Shown here: positions 18,530 through 29,263 of the stretch, in pieces
Numbering within the stretch: position 1 is the first letter of the stretch
How the letters are laid out: each line of letters begins with the position of its first letter
Assembly: GCF_964204645.1 (NCBI RefSeq)
Contig: NC_134032.1
Location: 3,684,916-3,748,915 of the forward strand
DNA from: Tubulanus polymorphus
Lineage: Eukaryota; Nemertea; Palaeonemertea; Tubulaniformes; Tubulanidae
Reading direction: 5' to 3'
Length of the DNA: 64,000 nt
Notes under the pieces: generated by a model
Seen by the model: only the letters and a program-made list of their open reading frames with translations
Databases searched by the model: none
Told to the model about the DNA's origin: nothing
Position numbers and translations under genes: made by a program

Positions 18530-19797
18530 TGATCCACAGCTAGATTTTCGTAGTATTTGAAAATGTTTCGTAGTATTTAGAAATGTTCTTAATGTTGTTT
18601 CCGTATGCGTGGGGGTTACGTTAAAGCCGTCAGACAAGAACGTACTAGTAGTAAGAATTACGAAAGTTCTTGTTTGATGCTTTCATCTACCAACGCAAAC
18701 CATAAATCAGTCTATAAACAACAATTCTTTCTCGGTTCTTCTGCTGTGAGATCTGGCAAACATTCAGAAAATCTTTATATAAAACTTTTAAAAAGTTGGA
18801 ACCATATTTGGTTGGGTCGGAACAATGGAGTGTATTTATAATGAGGCTCGTGAAGGGATCACGCTGATATTTGATGATATTCCCGGCTACTTTCCGTAAA
18901 AGGAAAAACCGGAAGTTTAGGAAGATGTGGTTGTTTTGCTTATCCTGTATTAAAATAGAATCAGTTAAATTGTAGATAAAATAATTAGTATAAGTATTTC
19001 AAATAATTTAAGAATTGATAATCAATCACAATGTATTCCGAATCGTAGTTAATTACAATTATTTAAAAAAAGAAACAATGAATTTGTACTGTAATTAGAA
19101 AAGAAAACAAAGTTTTGAAAAGATATTTAATTTGAGTAATCTAGATGTTGTTTAAGAACAAATTGTTAATAATCGCTAATGTTTTAGAAAAATTAATTTG
19201 TGTTAAATGTTAAAACTAGCTGTCTGAAGTTTCTGTTGTCTGTATGCGCTCGTTGGTAATTCACAGACAATAGCTGCTCTCTCAACAATGACTAGCAAGG
19301 AGTGAGTAAATCACAACGCGTCATGACAGGAGGGTTGGAAGAAAAAGTTTATTTCAGCAAATCAGTTTCTAAAAAACCTTTAGATCAGCAAATCAGTAGG
19401 GCTAAATTTTTCCGTTACTAAAAACGGTCATGACAGTTGGGTAGCTGCTCCTTGCCAAAAAGCGGAAGACCCTGCGTGGGAGAATCGGAATTCTGAGAAT
19501 GCCGGTTCTTTCTACAAAAGGGGGCCGCTATCGAGAGAGAGGAGATAATCTGTACCCTAGTAAGACGAGTGTCGACAGCAGGATAGGAGAAGCTTCGGAA
19601 CGATAGGGATTCATATACAATAGGGATTAGGAAAATCATTCTTTGTTCAAGGTAAATAAAATATATTATCTTCAATATTATCATCCGGTATTTCAATTTA
19701 TTCATTCGGATTTGTGCACGGACACGTTCTCTCGCCAGGGCCTTACTCAAGTATTTTATAGATAACGATTAAAGAGAGGATTGTGACCGGTGTATCA
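18530..19797 (+). repeat. LTR-like repeat, copy 1
   Basis: A 1.27-kb unit starts TGATCCACAG and ends GTGTATCA (TG to CA). It contains a near-TATA word before a GGGGGCC block and a GGTAAATAAAATA word. A nearly identical inverted copy is at 49999-51261 and a partial copy at 20536-20959. No internal retroelement genes lie beside it, so it looks like a solo LTR; GTAT flanks both ends. A 78-codon open frame starting at 18605 is conserved in both long copies, probably because they are young. The LTR class is inferred from ends and layout only. Confidence 0.55.
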
Positions 19798-19895
19798 GTA
19801 TATTCAACCACCTCTGTCGATGAGTATAGGCAATAGGGACCTACTCGATATAAACATACATAAGGAAACGTAAAATGTTCGTTTATTTTTCTCGG

Positions 19896-19989
19896 GTGCA
19901 TAGGTCCTCGTTTTAGTAGTGCATAGCTTTAGTAACACCCACACACGCAAAACTAAAACTATGCATGACTAAAACGAAGACCTATGCAC
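19896..19989. repeat. Foldback hairpin
   Basis: GTGCATAGGTCCTCGTTTTA on the left pairs with TAAAACGAAGACCTATGCAC on the right, with a short loop of CACACACGC type between them. It is a small inverted repeat related to the word at 18448-18495. Confidence 0.6.
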
Positions 19990-20535
19990 TTTGACAAAAC
20001 TTACTTCAAACATGGGATTATTCACGCAACCACTTCGGGGAAGCTCCAGCTACGACTATGCCGACAAATGTACGTATTTACGACGAATGAAACGGAGTTT
20101 TCATCTATAAATGTGCGATTTTGTATTATATAAGATTTGCTGCGTTGTCGTTGCTAATACATGGACAACAATTGCATTTGGTCCTGATATACGGGAAAGA
20201 ATATATAACCGATCTATGAATGAATTATCATGAAAATATATTCCAAGGGTTATTGCGCCACGCTCCGTCACTGTTATAACCATCCCGGTCATAATTCAGT
20301 ACGGTATGCCCTACCGTAATAAATCAAAAACAAAATACTACCTGGTACTCGAAAATTCCTAAATGCATCGTTCACATACTTTGGAAAATATTCAACTGAA
20401 ATAATTTGAAAGTTTCCTCAATTTATGTTGATAACTGCTACTGCCTACCGGCAAATGTACTATATGCCTGACCATGAGCAAAAAATGTCTTTCTAGAATA
20501 CAGCAAATCGAATATGATATAAATCGCACATTACA
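19990..20535. other. Host spacer, no gene seen
   Basis: No supported coding frame, repeat or RNA gene was seen in this stretch. Confidence 0.4.
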
Positions 20536-20959
20536 GTCATGACCGTTACGTTGCTGCTCCTTACCAAAAGTCGAGTGGGAGAGTCGGTATTTTAAGAATG
20601 CCGATTCTTTCTATAAAAGGGACCCGCATCTTGAGAGAGCAGCCACTCGGTAGACACTCAAAAGACACTCGATAGGGATTCGATAGTTACTTGTTAAAAG
20701 CTTGTTTGGGACTTGATTCAGGACAGGTTACCAGCAGGAGAGTGCAATAGGAATTTAGAGCTAGGAGTTGGATTGTGTTAAACTGGAGAGCTGTGTTGAA
20801 TATCAAGGTAAATAAATTCATGTTTTATTGTTATATCCATTCAAAATTCCCGGTATTCTAGTTTTACTTGGGTTTGTGCGCGGACACGTTCTCTCGCCAG
20901 GGACCGATTATTGCTTATATTATTATACGACTAAGGAGAGGATTTTGACCGGCGTATCA
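20536..20959 (+). repeat. LTR-like repeat, partial copy 3
   Basis: It matches the last third of the 1.27-kb repeat, beginning at GTCATGACCGTTACG and ending GGCGTATCA. This copy has a clear TTCTATAAAAGGG box followed by CATCTTGAGAGAGCAG, and a GGTAAATAAATT word. Between these it contains about 60 bases not present in the other copies. Confidence 0.55.
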
Positions 20960-21074
20960 ATAGGTAAAATAATGTATAATAATAATAATATTTATTTCGC
21001 CATGTACATATGCAGTATAAATGATATATAGATTATAAACAATTTACATACATACGAGGCTGGATGCTTGGAAA

Positions 21075-21278
21075 GCCTTAGTATTAGGAATTAGGAACTT
21101 TTCTCGATAAAATATAACAAAGTTGTTAATGATACAAACATCCACTATTTACAATATATTAACTATTAAAGGGATCTATAAACATCTAATCCTATTTTGA
21201 TGAAATTATTTAACTGATTTGTAGGATGTTTTGAGATATGTATGCGTTAACCAGCTAGTGCTGCCGTCTACAGTCAAT
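21075..21278. repeat. 200-bp dispersed repeat, copy 1
   Basis: The unit runs from AGTATTAGGAATTAGGAAC to CTGCCGTCTACAGTCAA. Copies lie at 22885-23074 and 46124-46324 inside the duplicated block. Confidence 0.55.
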
Positions 21279-21795
21279 AAGCCTTTTTACAGTTTCCCGG
21301 CGCCATTTTTTTGGGTACCCACCGGGTCCGCATTGTTGAATTTTTTGTCCCTATTTTTTCCCCGTTTAATATTTCTATTTCGTTCATATCTCTGGATTGG
21401 ATAAAGATAGAAACAAAGTGAAAATATCGATGAACTCGGCTGATAATAAACTTTTTTATGATATCACTCATTTGTTAAGTTAAAGCAATTATGCGCACTG
21501 GTGAAGTTATAAACATTGATATCGTCTTCCCGATAATTCAACTTGAATTATTGCTCATCTCATTCAAAAGTTCGTAATTCTTACAAATTTTAATCTACAT
21601 TTTTGAAGTTTTCAGGATCAATAGCCATCTATATGTGGTCCTATATACCTTTTACCGTTTTCAATTATCCGAAATTAGTTTTTAAGTAGTTGCGAGTCAA
21701 ACTTCCAAAACACGTTTTCCCGGGTCCCCTGCGTGCATCTATATATCAGGAAATTTCACAATTTCACCGGTCCCTACTTTGTTGAAAATCAATTT
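21279..21795. other. Host spacer, no gene seen
   Basis: No supported feature. Short open frames here have no start context, splice sites or recognisable motifs. Confidence 0.35.
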
Positions 21796-22230
21796 TGAGA
21801 ATACTCTGGCGAGGATCTGCACAACTGTAGTCGGTACGGGCTTTTTATTCATCGACGAAATGAATTTTTCATTTGAAATCTCGTAGAATTGCGTGTGAAT
21901 TGTGGAAATGAGTAGAATTATACAATTAAACAAGACTTACCCGTAAAATTCCACAATGAATGAATTGATACCTAAAGAGTTTATTTAGAATATTAGAAAT
22001 ATTGCAGGTGTTTGCTAAGTTCCTTCTTCGGTCTAGAAATATACATTTTCAAACCGAAATATTTCTGATAATTTAGATTAACTTTTAAGCCATCAATTCA
22101 TTTGTCATTGGATTCTACTCTTATTGATTAACCACGGGTATTGCCTGATCTACAACTGAGACTTACCCGTATAAGGAGAAGTTTGATGGTAATTGTACGA
22201 ATGACCACAAACACGAGGAATGATACAAGC

Positions 22231-22436
22231 GACGCAGTCGCCGAGTTGGTTTAAGCCGCCGGTCACTGGTCTCGTCAATCCAGGGCTTATGGGTTCAAAC
22301 CCCGGTGGCGACAGAGTTTATCGGTCGAAGGTTCTTCTCCGGTCTCTACCCCATCGGGAGAAAGAAACATCGAACCCGCTTTTAATGCCCTGCGTGGCGC
22401 TTAGCGGGTTGAAAAAAAGATATAAAAATTATACGT
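22231..22436 (+). repeat. tRNA-derived SINE, copy 1
   Basis: The first 83 bases look like a class II (Leu or Ser type) tRNA head, with an A box around CGCCGAGTTGGTTTAAGC and a B box GGGTTCAAACC. The acceptor arms do not pair well and an unrelated body follows (GGTCTCTACCCCATCGGGAG, then TAGCGGGTTGAAAAAAAGAT). This is the layout of a Pol III SINE, not a functional tRNA. The second copy is at 45469. Confidence 0.65.
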
Positions 22437-24881
22437 CCACGCCAGATTAGGGCCCTCCCTCGTGTGTTAGCATTTCTCATTGTGTTATGTATGATTTTCT
22501 ATTTTAGGCGGATTTTGATTTATGATTGACAACTCATTCAGACGTTTAATCCGTGAATTGATTTTGCCTTCTGTGAATAGTGCTGGACGTAAGTGGATCT
22601 CAATCTCCTCAAACGCAGGTAAGACTGGTTTAACTGTATAAATCTAATCGGTAATAAGTGACCGGCAACCAGTCTAATCTCTATCCTCCTGTCTGTCGTG
22701 TGTTTTAGTAGATAGTACATGTATTTGTATATATTGTAAATAACCTTGTTATGTTTTTCATTGAAATGTTTTTATTTTTCTCCTAATTCGTGAAAATATT
22801 TGTAAACGAATCGCAAGAAATCCAAATTTTATCAGTTAACGCCAATAAAATTATAATGTTATGAGTGAACGGAATAGGTAAAATAATGTATTAGGAATTA
22901 GGAACTTTTCTCGATAAAATATAACAAAGTTGTTATTGATACAAACATCCACTATTTACAATATATTTACTATTAGAGGGATCTATAAACATTTGATAAA
23001 TTTATTTAACTGGTTTGTAGGATGTTTTGAGATATGTATGCGTTAACCAGCTAGTGCTGCCGTCTACAGTCAATTCAACTCACTAAATGATCCACCGTTT
23101 GAGAACACTCATAAAAATACACTGCAAGTCACAACTTCACAGTAAGATTTACAGACACTAGAAAGAGACTAGAAACAAAGTGAGAAAACTGAACTACAGA
23201 ATGATATGAAATGAGCCACGTTATGACTACATGAAATTGGAACTACTGTCAATCCTGGAACAACCTCGACCAGATAATCCTTAGAAACATAAACCAATCC
23301 TTATAAACGGAACACTAATATTCGTATGCTATGTTGTTCTGAAGCTTATTTCACACAAGTTTTAGTACAAAAATATCGGAAACAAATATCAGAAATAGCG
23401 GATATATGTAAATCCATCAAATGTGTCATCGTAAACCCTGAAAGTGCGGTTAGGTTCTGATGAAATATTGTAGATGGAAAGTTTCTCCAGAATTCTAAAT
23501 TTGGATTCTGGGGCTCAATTTCATAGAATGAATCTACACCTCGGAATTCTACTCTGAAAACTGGTTATTCGCGTTTCCCGCTGATAACTGCTGTAAGACG
23601 AGTCCATCCATCTAAATGTCTCCGGTTATCCCAAACACCGGTTAATGGCCCGATCCGTTTCTGTCCAATTTACCGCGAAAACTTGCTTATTCTACCACCT
23701 GAAAACAGGAATAGTATGAGTTAGCAATATATCTAACACCGGTGATTTTATATCATTCACTCCGTAGGTGTTTAACGATCAGTCTGGATTTTTTCGAATA
23801 TTCGCCTTGGATAATCGGTGACTTTTAGTTAGCTACTCGCATCAAAAATGACGTCATTCCGGGACTCAGCAAGCAACATGCGCGATACATGCATCAGAAA
23901 TTATATTATCCTAGTTTTAAAAATTTCTATTAGCAAATATTTCTAGTTTAGTAATAATAAAATATCTACGTGCAAATTAGTAATTAGAATTAATTCAAAC
24001 AAATAGACAAAAATATCATCGACTTTTCTAAGGTACGATGCCGGTTTGGGTTTGGAAATAAAACGGTAACAAACTCGCAGAATTTGCTGGATTGAGTTCG
24101 GCTACTAGAGTAGGGTCTAACTGGCTACGCGTGGTTACATCATCATCTTGTTTTAAATATAGGCGATTGTCGCCGCATTAAACATCCCGGACGTAGCTTT
24201 TTTAAGAAGTTCTTTAAATGCGCTCTTATATCTTATGAGGGTTTGTAATGTTGAGTTATAAATATAATCTGAATTCGGGTGTATATAGTTTTTTTTTTGC
24301 GACCCAGGTTTGCGAGCAGAGATCATAACCGATAAGTAGGCCTATATCGAAAGGGTGAAATTTTTTGGAAAACTTTTGAGTCTTTCCAGAAATTTCCAGG
24401 AACTGTTTAGCATGAAATAACTGTTGTATTATCTGGTTTGTATTATTTGACTCGGGTCTGATCCGTGCCAATTTGACCCGAGCCTGATCCGTGCCAATTT
24501 GGCCCGAGCCAAATCGTCTCCGTGTGATCGCGACTTATGTCAACTATCGACTGGTTAACTCTTAGCCAATCTTTCAGCATCTGCAGCTCCTGATATAGTT
24601 ATGGTTATGTCTAGAAATCTATAGTTTATTTGATTGCTATAACAGTTGAAAGTTAATTATGGTTTTGCAGAGAAAGAAAAAGAATTATCAAAAAAAAGAT
24701 GAAGTTTCGATTTTAAAATTGAAAGTGTGTTTAAACAAAAACGTTCTTTAGTTTAATCCGAATGATTAGAATAAAAAGCAAGGCAGCAAAATTGAGATAA
24801 TATTTCCGAGGGTATTTTGAATGCTCTTCAGAGACAATGATCTCTTGTATCATTCCCGAAATAGTGACAATATACAAGGAA

Positions 24882-25670
24882 GGCGCAGCTAGTGTGAAAT
24901 GTGACAAGATGATGATTCTAATAGATGCGGGTGTTTTATTGTTGTACAGCCATCATTTATGCGCGCTTCAGACCGCAAAGTATCACGTGATAATTATTCG
25001 CTCATTCATTGGCTAGTCGATGACTCGCTTGTCGACGGGCGTTTCCAGCTGCAGCCAGCGCCCGGCAGCAATTTCCCAATATCAGGCGCGGATTCAGAGC
25101 CATTCGGTGACTACAGCACAGTGAAAAAAGGGCACCAACTTTGAAAAGGGCCAGTATTAATGCCCGGCGAGCGAGTTTGAGTTTGAGTGCCATTTATTGG
25201 TATCATGCCACTTAATTTGCCTTAACATTCAATTTGCTTGTGCCTTTTTTAGATTCGATTAGATTTATAGAGCAACAATAATGTCTCTTTTGGAATAGTG
25301 CCCTTTTGAGTAAAGGAAAATGCCTTAGATTGCCTTTTATGATTTTGGTCAATTTATTTTCATTCACATTTTGCTTTAGTCCTAGTACAGAAAGGCAATT
25401 ATTTTTTTATGACGCACAAATTGTGTTCCTTTTTATTTACTTTTTCCCCGAAACAAAAATTTTTCACTGGCATTTGAAAACTGCGACTACCGCACGTGCT
25501 GCATGTGCGATAGTCTGGATCCGCGCCTGAATATCAAACATGTTTGATATTGGGGCGCGACGCGGAGTAAATCCTCTCGACGACGAGCGATTTCTGTCAC
25601 CGGTTGCCGAGCGGTTGCGTGCGCCGGGCTTTAGGTTATTTCGAAAATAGCGACCATTTACGAGGAAGGC
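24882..25670. repeat. Insertion private to duplication copy 1
   Basis: This 790-base stretch is absent from the matching place in copy 2 (about 52150). An AGGAAGGC word stands at both borders and may be a target-site duplication. Inside is GACCGCAAAGTATCACGTGA and about 100 following bases, which recur at 54244-54345. No coding frame was recognised. Confidence 0.5.
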
Positions 25671-26483
25671 AAGATGATAAATAGATTCTGGTAGATATCC
25701 AGCCATCTTTCCTTTATCATAGAGTATTTCAATTCAGATTACGAAGGTCCAGAATTTATTTTATACACTTAATGTAACTAGTATAAAGATAGAATGGATG
25801 ATAGTAGAAATATGATTAGAAAATAACCGCGTCTAATTAATGAACTAATGAAAGACAATAAGTATTGAATGGAAACTCGTGTTGATTAAGGGGCAAATAA
25901 GTCGACTGTTTGGACCTCGCAGATTGATTCTCGCCCTGAGGGGAATTTGTAATAACGCGAATTAATTCGAAAGGGTTTTAGAAAATGCAAATATATCTGT
26001 GAAGCATTTTGAATCCACGCAACTCAAGCAGGAATCGAAATCGATTATAATACGTATAAAAATCTCAAATCTCAAAATCAATTTATCATTCATTTTTTGG
26101 CAATATCGACTATGATATAAGGAAGCTATGTTCAATTATCCGCCCACCTTCAAGCCCCTATCCCTCTAGATATTTCAATCAGAGACAATTATGTGTTCTC
26201 GTTTTCAAAAGTTTATTATTAGAGTGCGTCAATAGAGGAGAGAGAGATAATTATCCCGGGTCATTCACAAAATAACGTCTCGTACAAGGAAGTGAAATTA
26301 TCTGTAAAAAAAACGATGATTTCCTATGCTATAATACAACGCAGTTTTCTCATTCAAATAAAAGATCTCAATCTCTGAGATGATCGCAAATCGTCTGAAG
26401 GTTTACCCCAACCTCCCCTAGCCCTGAAGGACCCCTAAACCTAACCCTCTGGGCCCTTTTCTCACCCCTATTTTCAAACCCTT

Positions 26484-27137
26484 ATTGATGTGCAGTCGTG
26501 GCCGTGGCCATGTTTCAGAAGGTACCAGTATAATACCACGGAATATAAATGTTCTAAACTCGAAAGGGGGACACCTTTGAATTTCTGATATTTTTCAAGC
26601 CTCAGGACCTTTGGTCCTCTAGTTTTTCAACAGTTGAGCAATGGATGATTATAAAATGCCTCCCCCCTCCCGATATACCGCCCACATTTTATCGGTGTAG
26701 AGAGTATGGCGGTATTTTACTATGTATTTGTATTGGGAATACCTGGCGGTAGGCGGGGGTGGCTGTAAATGGGAGGGCAGCATATCGGCGGTTGACTGTA
26801 CTCTCGATTAACCACTGATAATGAATTTTATTGAAAGTATTATATATGTATACACGTATGATTAACCACCCTTAAAAATGGTCAAAAAATGGTCTATACC
26901 TACTAGTCAAATATCTTCACTAATTTAGATTGCGTGTGATTAATTATCTTTGTATCATAATTATCCTGTCACTCAGTAATTTGAAATTGTTTGTAATTAG
27001 CCTCGTCTTATTCTGTATAAATACCAGTATGATATGTAAATTTAATCACTTGCGCTATGCCTGACGAGGGGATAACGTAACAATAAATATATATTACTCA
27101 TTACAAAATGAGATTTGTTCTGTTTTTGCTTCTATAG
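26484..27137. other. Host spacer, no gene seen
   Basis: Noncoding-looking DNA with short GC-rich words around 26680-26800 and an AT-rich stretch before 27120. No supported gene. Confidence 0.35.
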
Positions 27138-27222
27138 ACTTTGAACCTAAAAATGGTTACAAGCCTAACAGATTAGAGAAGAGCAAACTGGAGGGGGTGC
27201 TAAAGTACAATACTGAATATAG
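27138..27222 (+). other. Possible orphan exon A
   Basis: An 85-base open stretch lies between TTCTATAG and GTAAGT, good acceptor and donor sites. It reads FEPKNGYKPNRLEKSKLEG and on to TEYR, a typical protein composition. I do not recognise the family. A neighbouring exon with matching phase could be at 27586. Confidence 0.3.
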
Positions 27223-27585
27223 GTAAGTTAGATATAGGCCTTTTAAATAGAACATTGATAAGATTGTTGCAGTTTAACTTTTTTTTACGGTAGAAATTTT
27301 TCCCACTGTGCAAAAAGTGGCATTTTTACATTGGCATTGTTTTCCTACGTTGCAAAATTCGGTGGTATTTTCACCGGTGGCATTTCTTCCGGTGGAATAA
27401 TTTCCGTATATTCATACAATAGAGGGTATGAAATTATTTTTTTTGACCACTCGCATGTATTTTCTTAAGAAAATGGATAAATCATTTATTATTGGATAAT
27501 AGATTCTTGTCTGTTATGTTTCATGTGGTGGCTTTTCGATACATGCCTTTGTGTATTATCATCTGCATATCATTATGACCAGGCC

Positions 27586-28014
27586 TATCTACAGATTCCC
27601 AAAATTGACGACTCAAACAAAAGCCCTTCCGATCCTACAAACTATTTAAATTACGCTTTATCAACTTCACAAATCAAACCTTGGGTCCCACCATCTTCGT
27701 ATTTAAACTGGGCGACGCCACAAACCTCCAATACCGGATACTCTAACAGTGCAAGGTCTGATATTTGCACGTATTTTGATACTTTCACCGATTTCATGAC
27801 CCTGTCTCACTCGGATAAATTCGCTTTTCTCTCCTACAATAACAACGATTGTCAGGAGTTTTCTGAGTGCGATAAGCTTCAAGTTGAATTGTACAGAATG
27901 AACTTATCTTATCAACGTTTTAAGTCAGTAATCAGCTGCTATACATATTTGATGATTTCTTTTGCAACATCAGTATTCCTGAAGATGACTATTAGGATAT
28001 TTTCAAAACGTTGA
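27586..28014 (+). other. Possible orphan terminal exon B
   Basis: After TATGACCAG, an acceptor-like site, the frame reads AYLQIPKIDDSNK, PWVPPSSYLNW, TYFDTFTDFMTLSHSDKF, DCQEFSECDKLQVEL and so on, and stops at 28014. The frame can also be extended to an ATG at 27523. The last 15 codons come from the tandem repeat that starts at 27969. The composition is protein-like but no family is recognised. Confidence 0.28.
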
Positions 28015-28650
28015 ATAAACTACACTAGCTCAAGGAAACATTTCAGACTCTTTTTATTCTTAGTGTGCAGGGATTTTATATTATCTTTACAACACGGACT
28101 CAGAGTGTTTCATCAATGGTTATAATGCGGACAACCTCAGTATTCCTGAAGATGACTATTAGGATAAAGTCGAAACGTTGAATAAACTACACTAGCTCAA
28201 GGAATACAGTATTCCTGAAGATGACTATTAGGATATTTTCAAAACGTTGAATAAACTACACTAGCTCAAGGAAATATTTCAGACTCTTTTTATTCTTAGT
28301 GTGCAGGGATTTTATATTATCTTTACAACACGGACTCAGAGTGTTTCATCAATGGTTATAATGAGGACAACATCAGTATTCCTGAAGATGACTATTGGGA
28401 TATAGTTGAAACGTTGAATAAACTACACTAGCTCAAGGAATACAATATTCCTGAAGATGACTATTAGGATATAGTGGAAACGTTGAATAAACTACACTAG
28501 CTCAAGGAAACATTTCAGACTCTTTTTATTCTTAGTGTGCAGGGATTTTATATTATCTTTACAACACGGACTCAGAGTGTTTCATCAATGGTTATAATGA
28601 GGACAACATCAGTATTCCTGAAGATGACTATTAGGATATAGTCGAAACAT
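27969..28650. repeat. Compound tandem repeat (about 237 bp, with 70-bp sub-unit)
   Basis: The word CAGTATTCCTGAAGATGACT recurs at spacings alternating near 170 and 70 bases. Each is followed by a variable ATAGTCGAAACGTTG segment and AATAAACTACACTAGCTCAA. The CTGAAGATGACTAT and ATAGTCGAAACG parts can form a small stem. Confidence 0.7.
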
Positions 28651-28887
28651 TAAATGAAATACTGTTCAATGAAACATGTTCTAAAAATTTAATTCGACCA
28701 AATTACTTATTCTGGTATTATGCCCTTCTAATAATTTTGGCGTTTCAATTTTATTATCAATTTAACGGTCTCTGGGAATTCTTTTTTTGTTCTCGCTTAA
28801 CGTAGTTCAGATCCTGTTCTCCCCAAGACCACCATATTTGTTTATCCATTTAACCTAACCGAAATAAAAAAAGAACAGTTTACTCAC
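28651..28887. other. Spacer or intron
   Basis: AT-rich noncoding DNA between the tandem repeat and the possible PAN exon. It may be the start of the minus-strand intron that follows GTGAGT at 28887. Confidence 0.3.
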
Positions 28888-29263
28888 CATCTGTCCAGAT
28901 CGGGATCGGGGACGTGGTCGACTTTTCGTCTTTACGAAACAGTTGACAAACGGATGATTTCGCACCGCGACGCGTGAAGCTCATCGCACGGCAATCCGCT
29001 CGCAAGGTGCACGCTTCCGAACATCGTAACCGTGATTTCAAATTTGTAACGGTCGCCAAAACGGACAATCTCGCACCAGTGCCCACCGTAGACCGGTTTA
29101 GCGACATCTGCCGCCGCTGCTGTTGCGGCAGTGCCCGGCATGGGTAACGTATACAGCAGATCAGAGCGGTGAATATAAAACCTACTAGGCAGCCATTAAA
29201 GGACCTCATTGCAGATATTAGACCTGACAATAACGGAGTTTTTTTTACCGAGGCTTCGTTCAT
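28888..29263 (-). CDS. Possible first exon of a PAN/apple-domain secreted protein
   Basis: On the minus strand a frame from ATG 29261-29263 (or the ATG at about 29205) runs to a GTGAGT donor at 28887. The later ATG begins MRSFNGCLVGFIFTALICC, a good signal peptide or anchor. Residues further on read RCSEACTLRADCRAMSF then SSVCQLF, the cysteine spacing (C-C-C-SF-C-L) of a PAN/apple domain, which binds proteins or carbohydrates outside the cell. In the spliced product the frame ends inside a codon, so further exons must lie to the left. None was identified. GC content is higher than in the surroundings. Medium to low certainty. Confidence 0.45.

Larger units (their letters stand above)
21796..26483. 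repeat. Segmental duplication, copy 1
   Basis: The block from GAGAATACTCTGGCGAGG to CTATTTTCAAACC recurs in the same orientation at 45024-53846, with high identity over long tracts. Copy 1 includes a SINE, a 200-bp repeat and AT-rich noncoding DNA. It has one private insertion at about 24882-25670, flanked on both sides by GAGGAAGGC or AAGGAAGGC. Copy 2 has several private insertions. Confidence 0.8.

Noticed and set aside
18605-18841. A 78-codon gene kept in two places
   Set aside because: Both copies lie in the same young LTR-like repeat; near identity of the repeat explains the conserved frame.
22231-22313. A tRNA-Leu or tRNA-Ser gene
   Set aside because: The boxes are good but the acceptor arms do not pair and the unit is repeated at 45469 with the same body, so it is a SINE.
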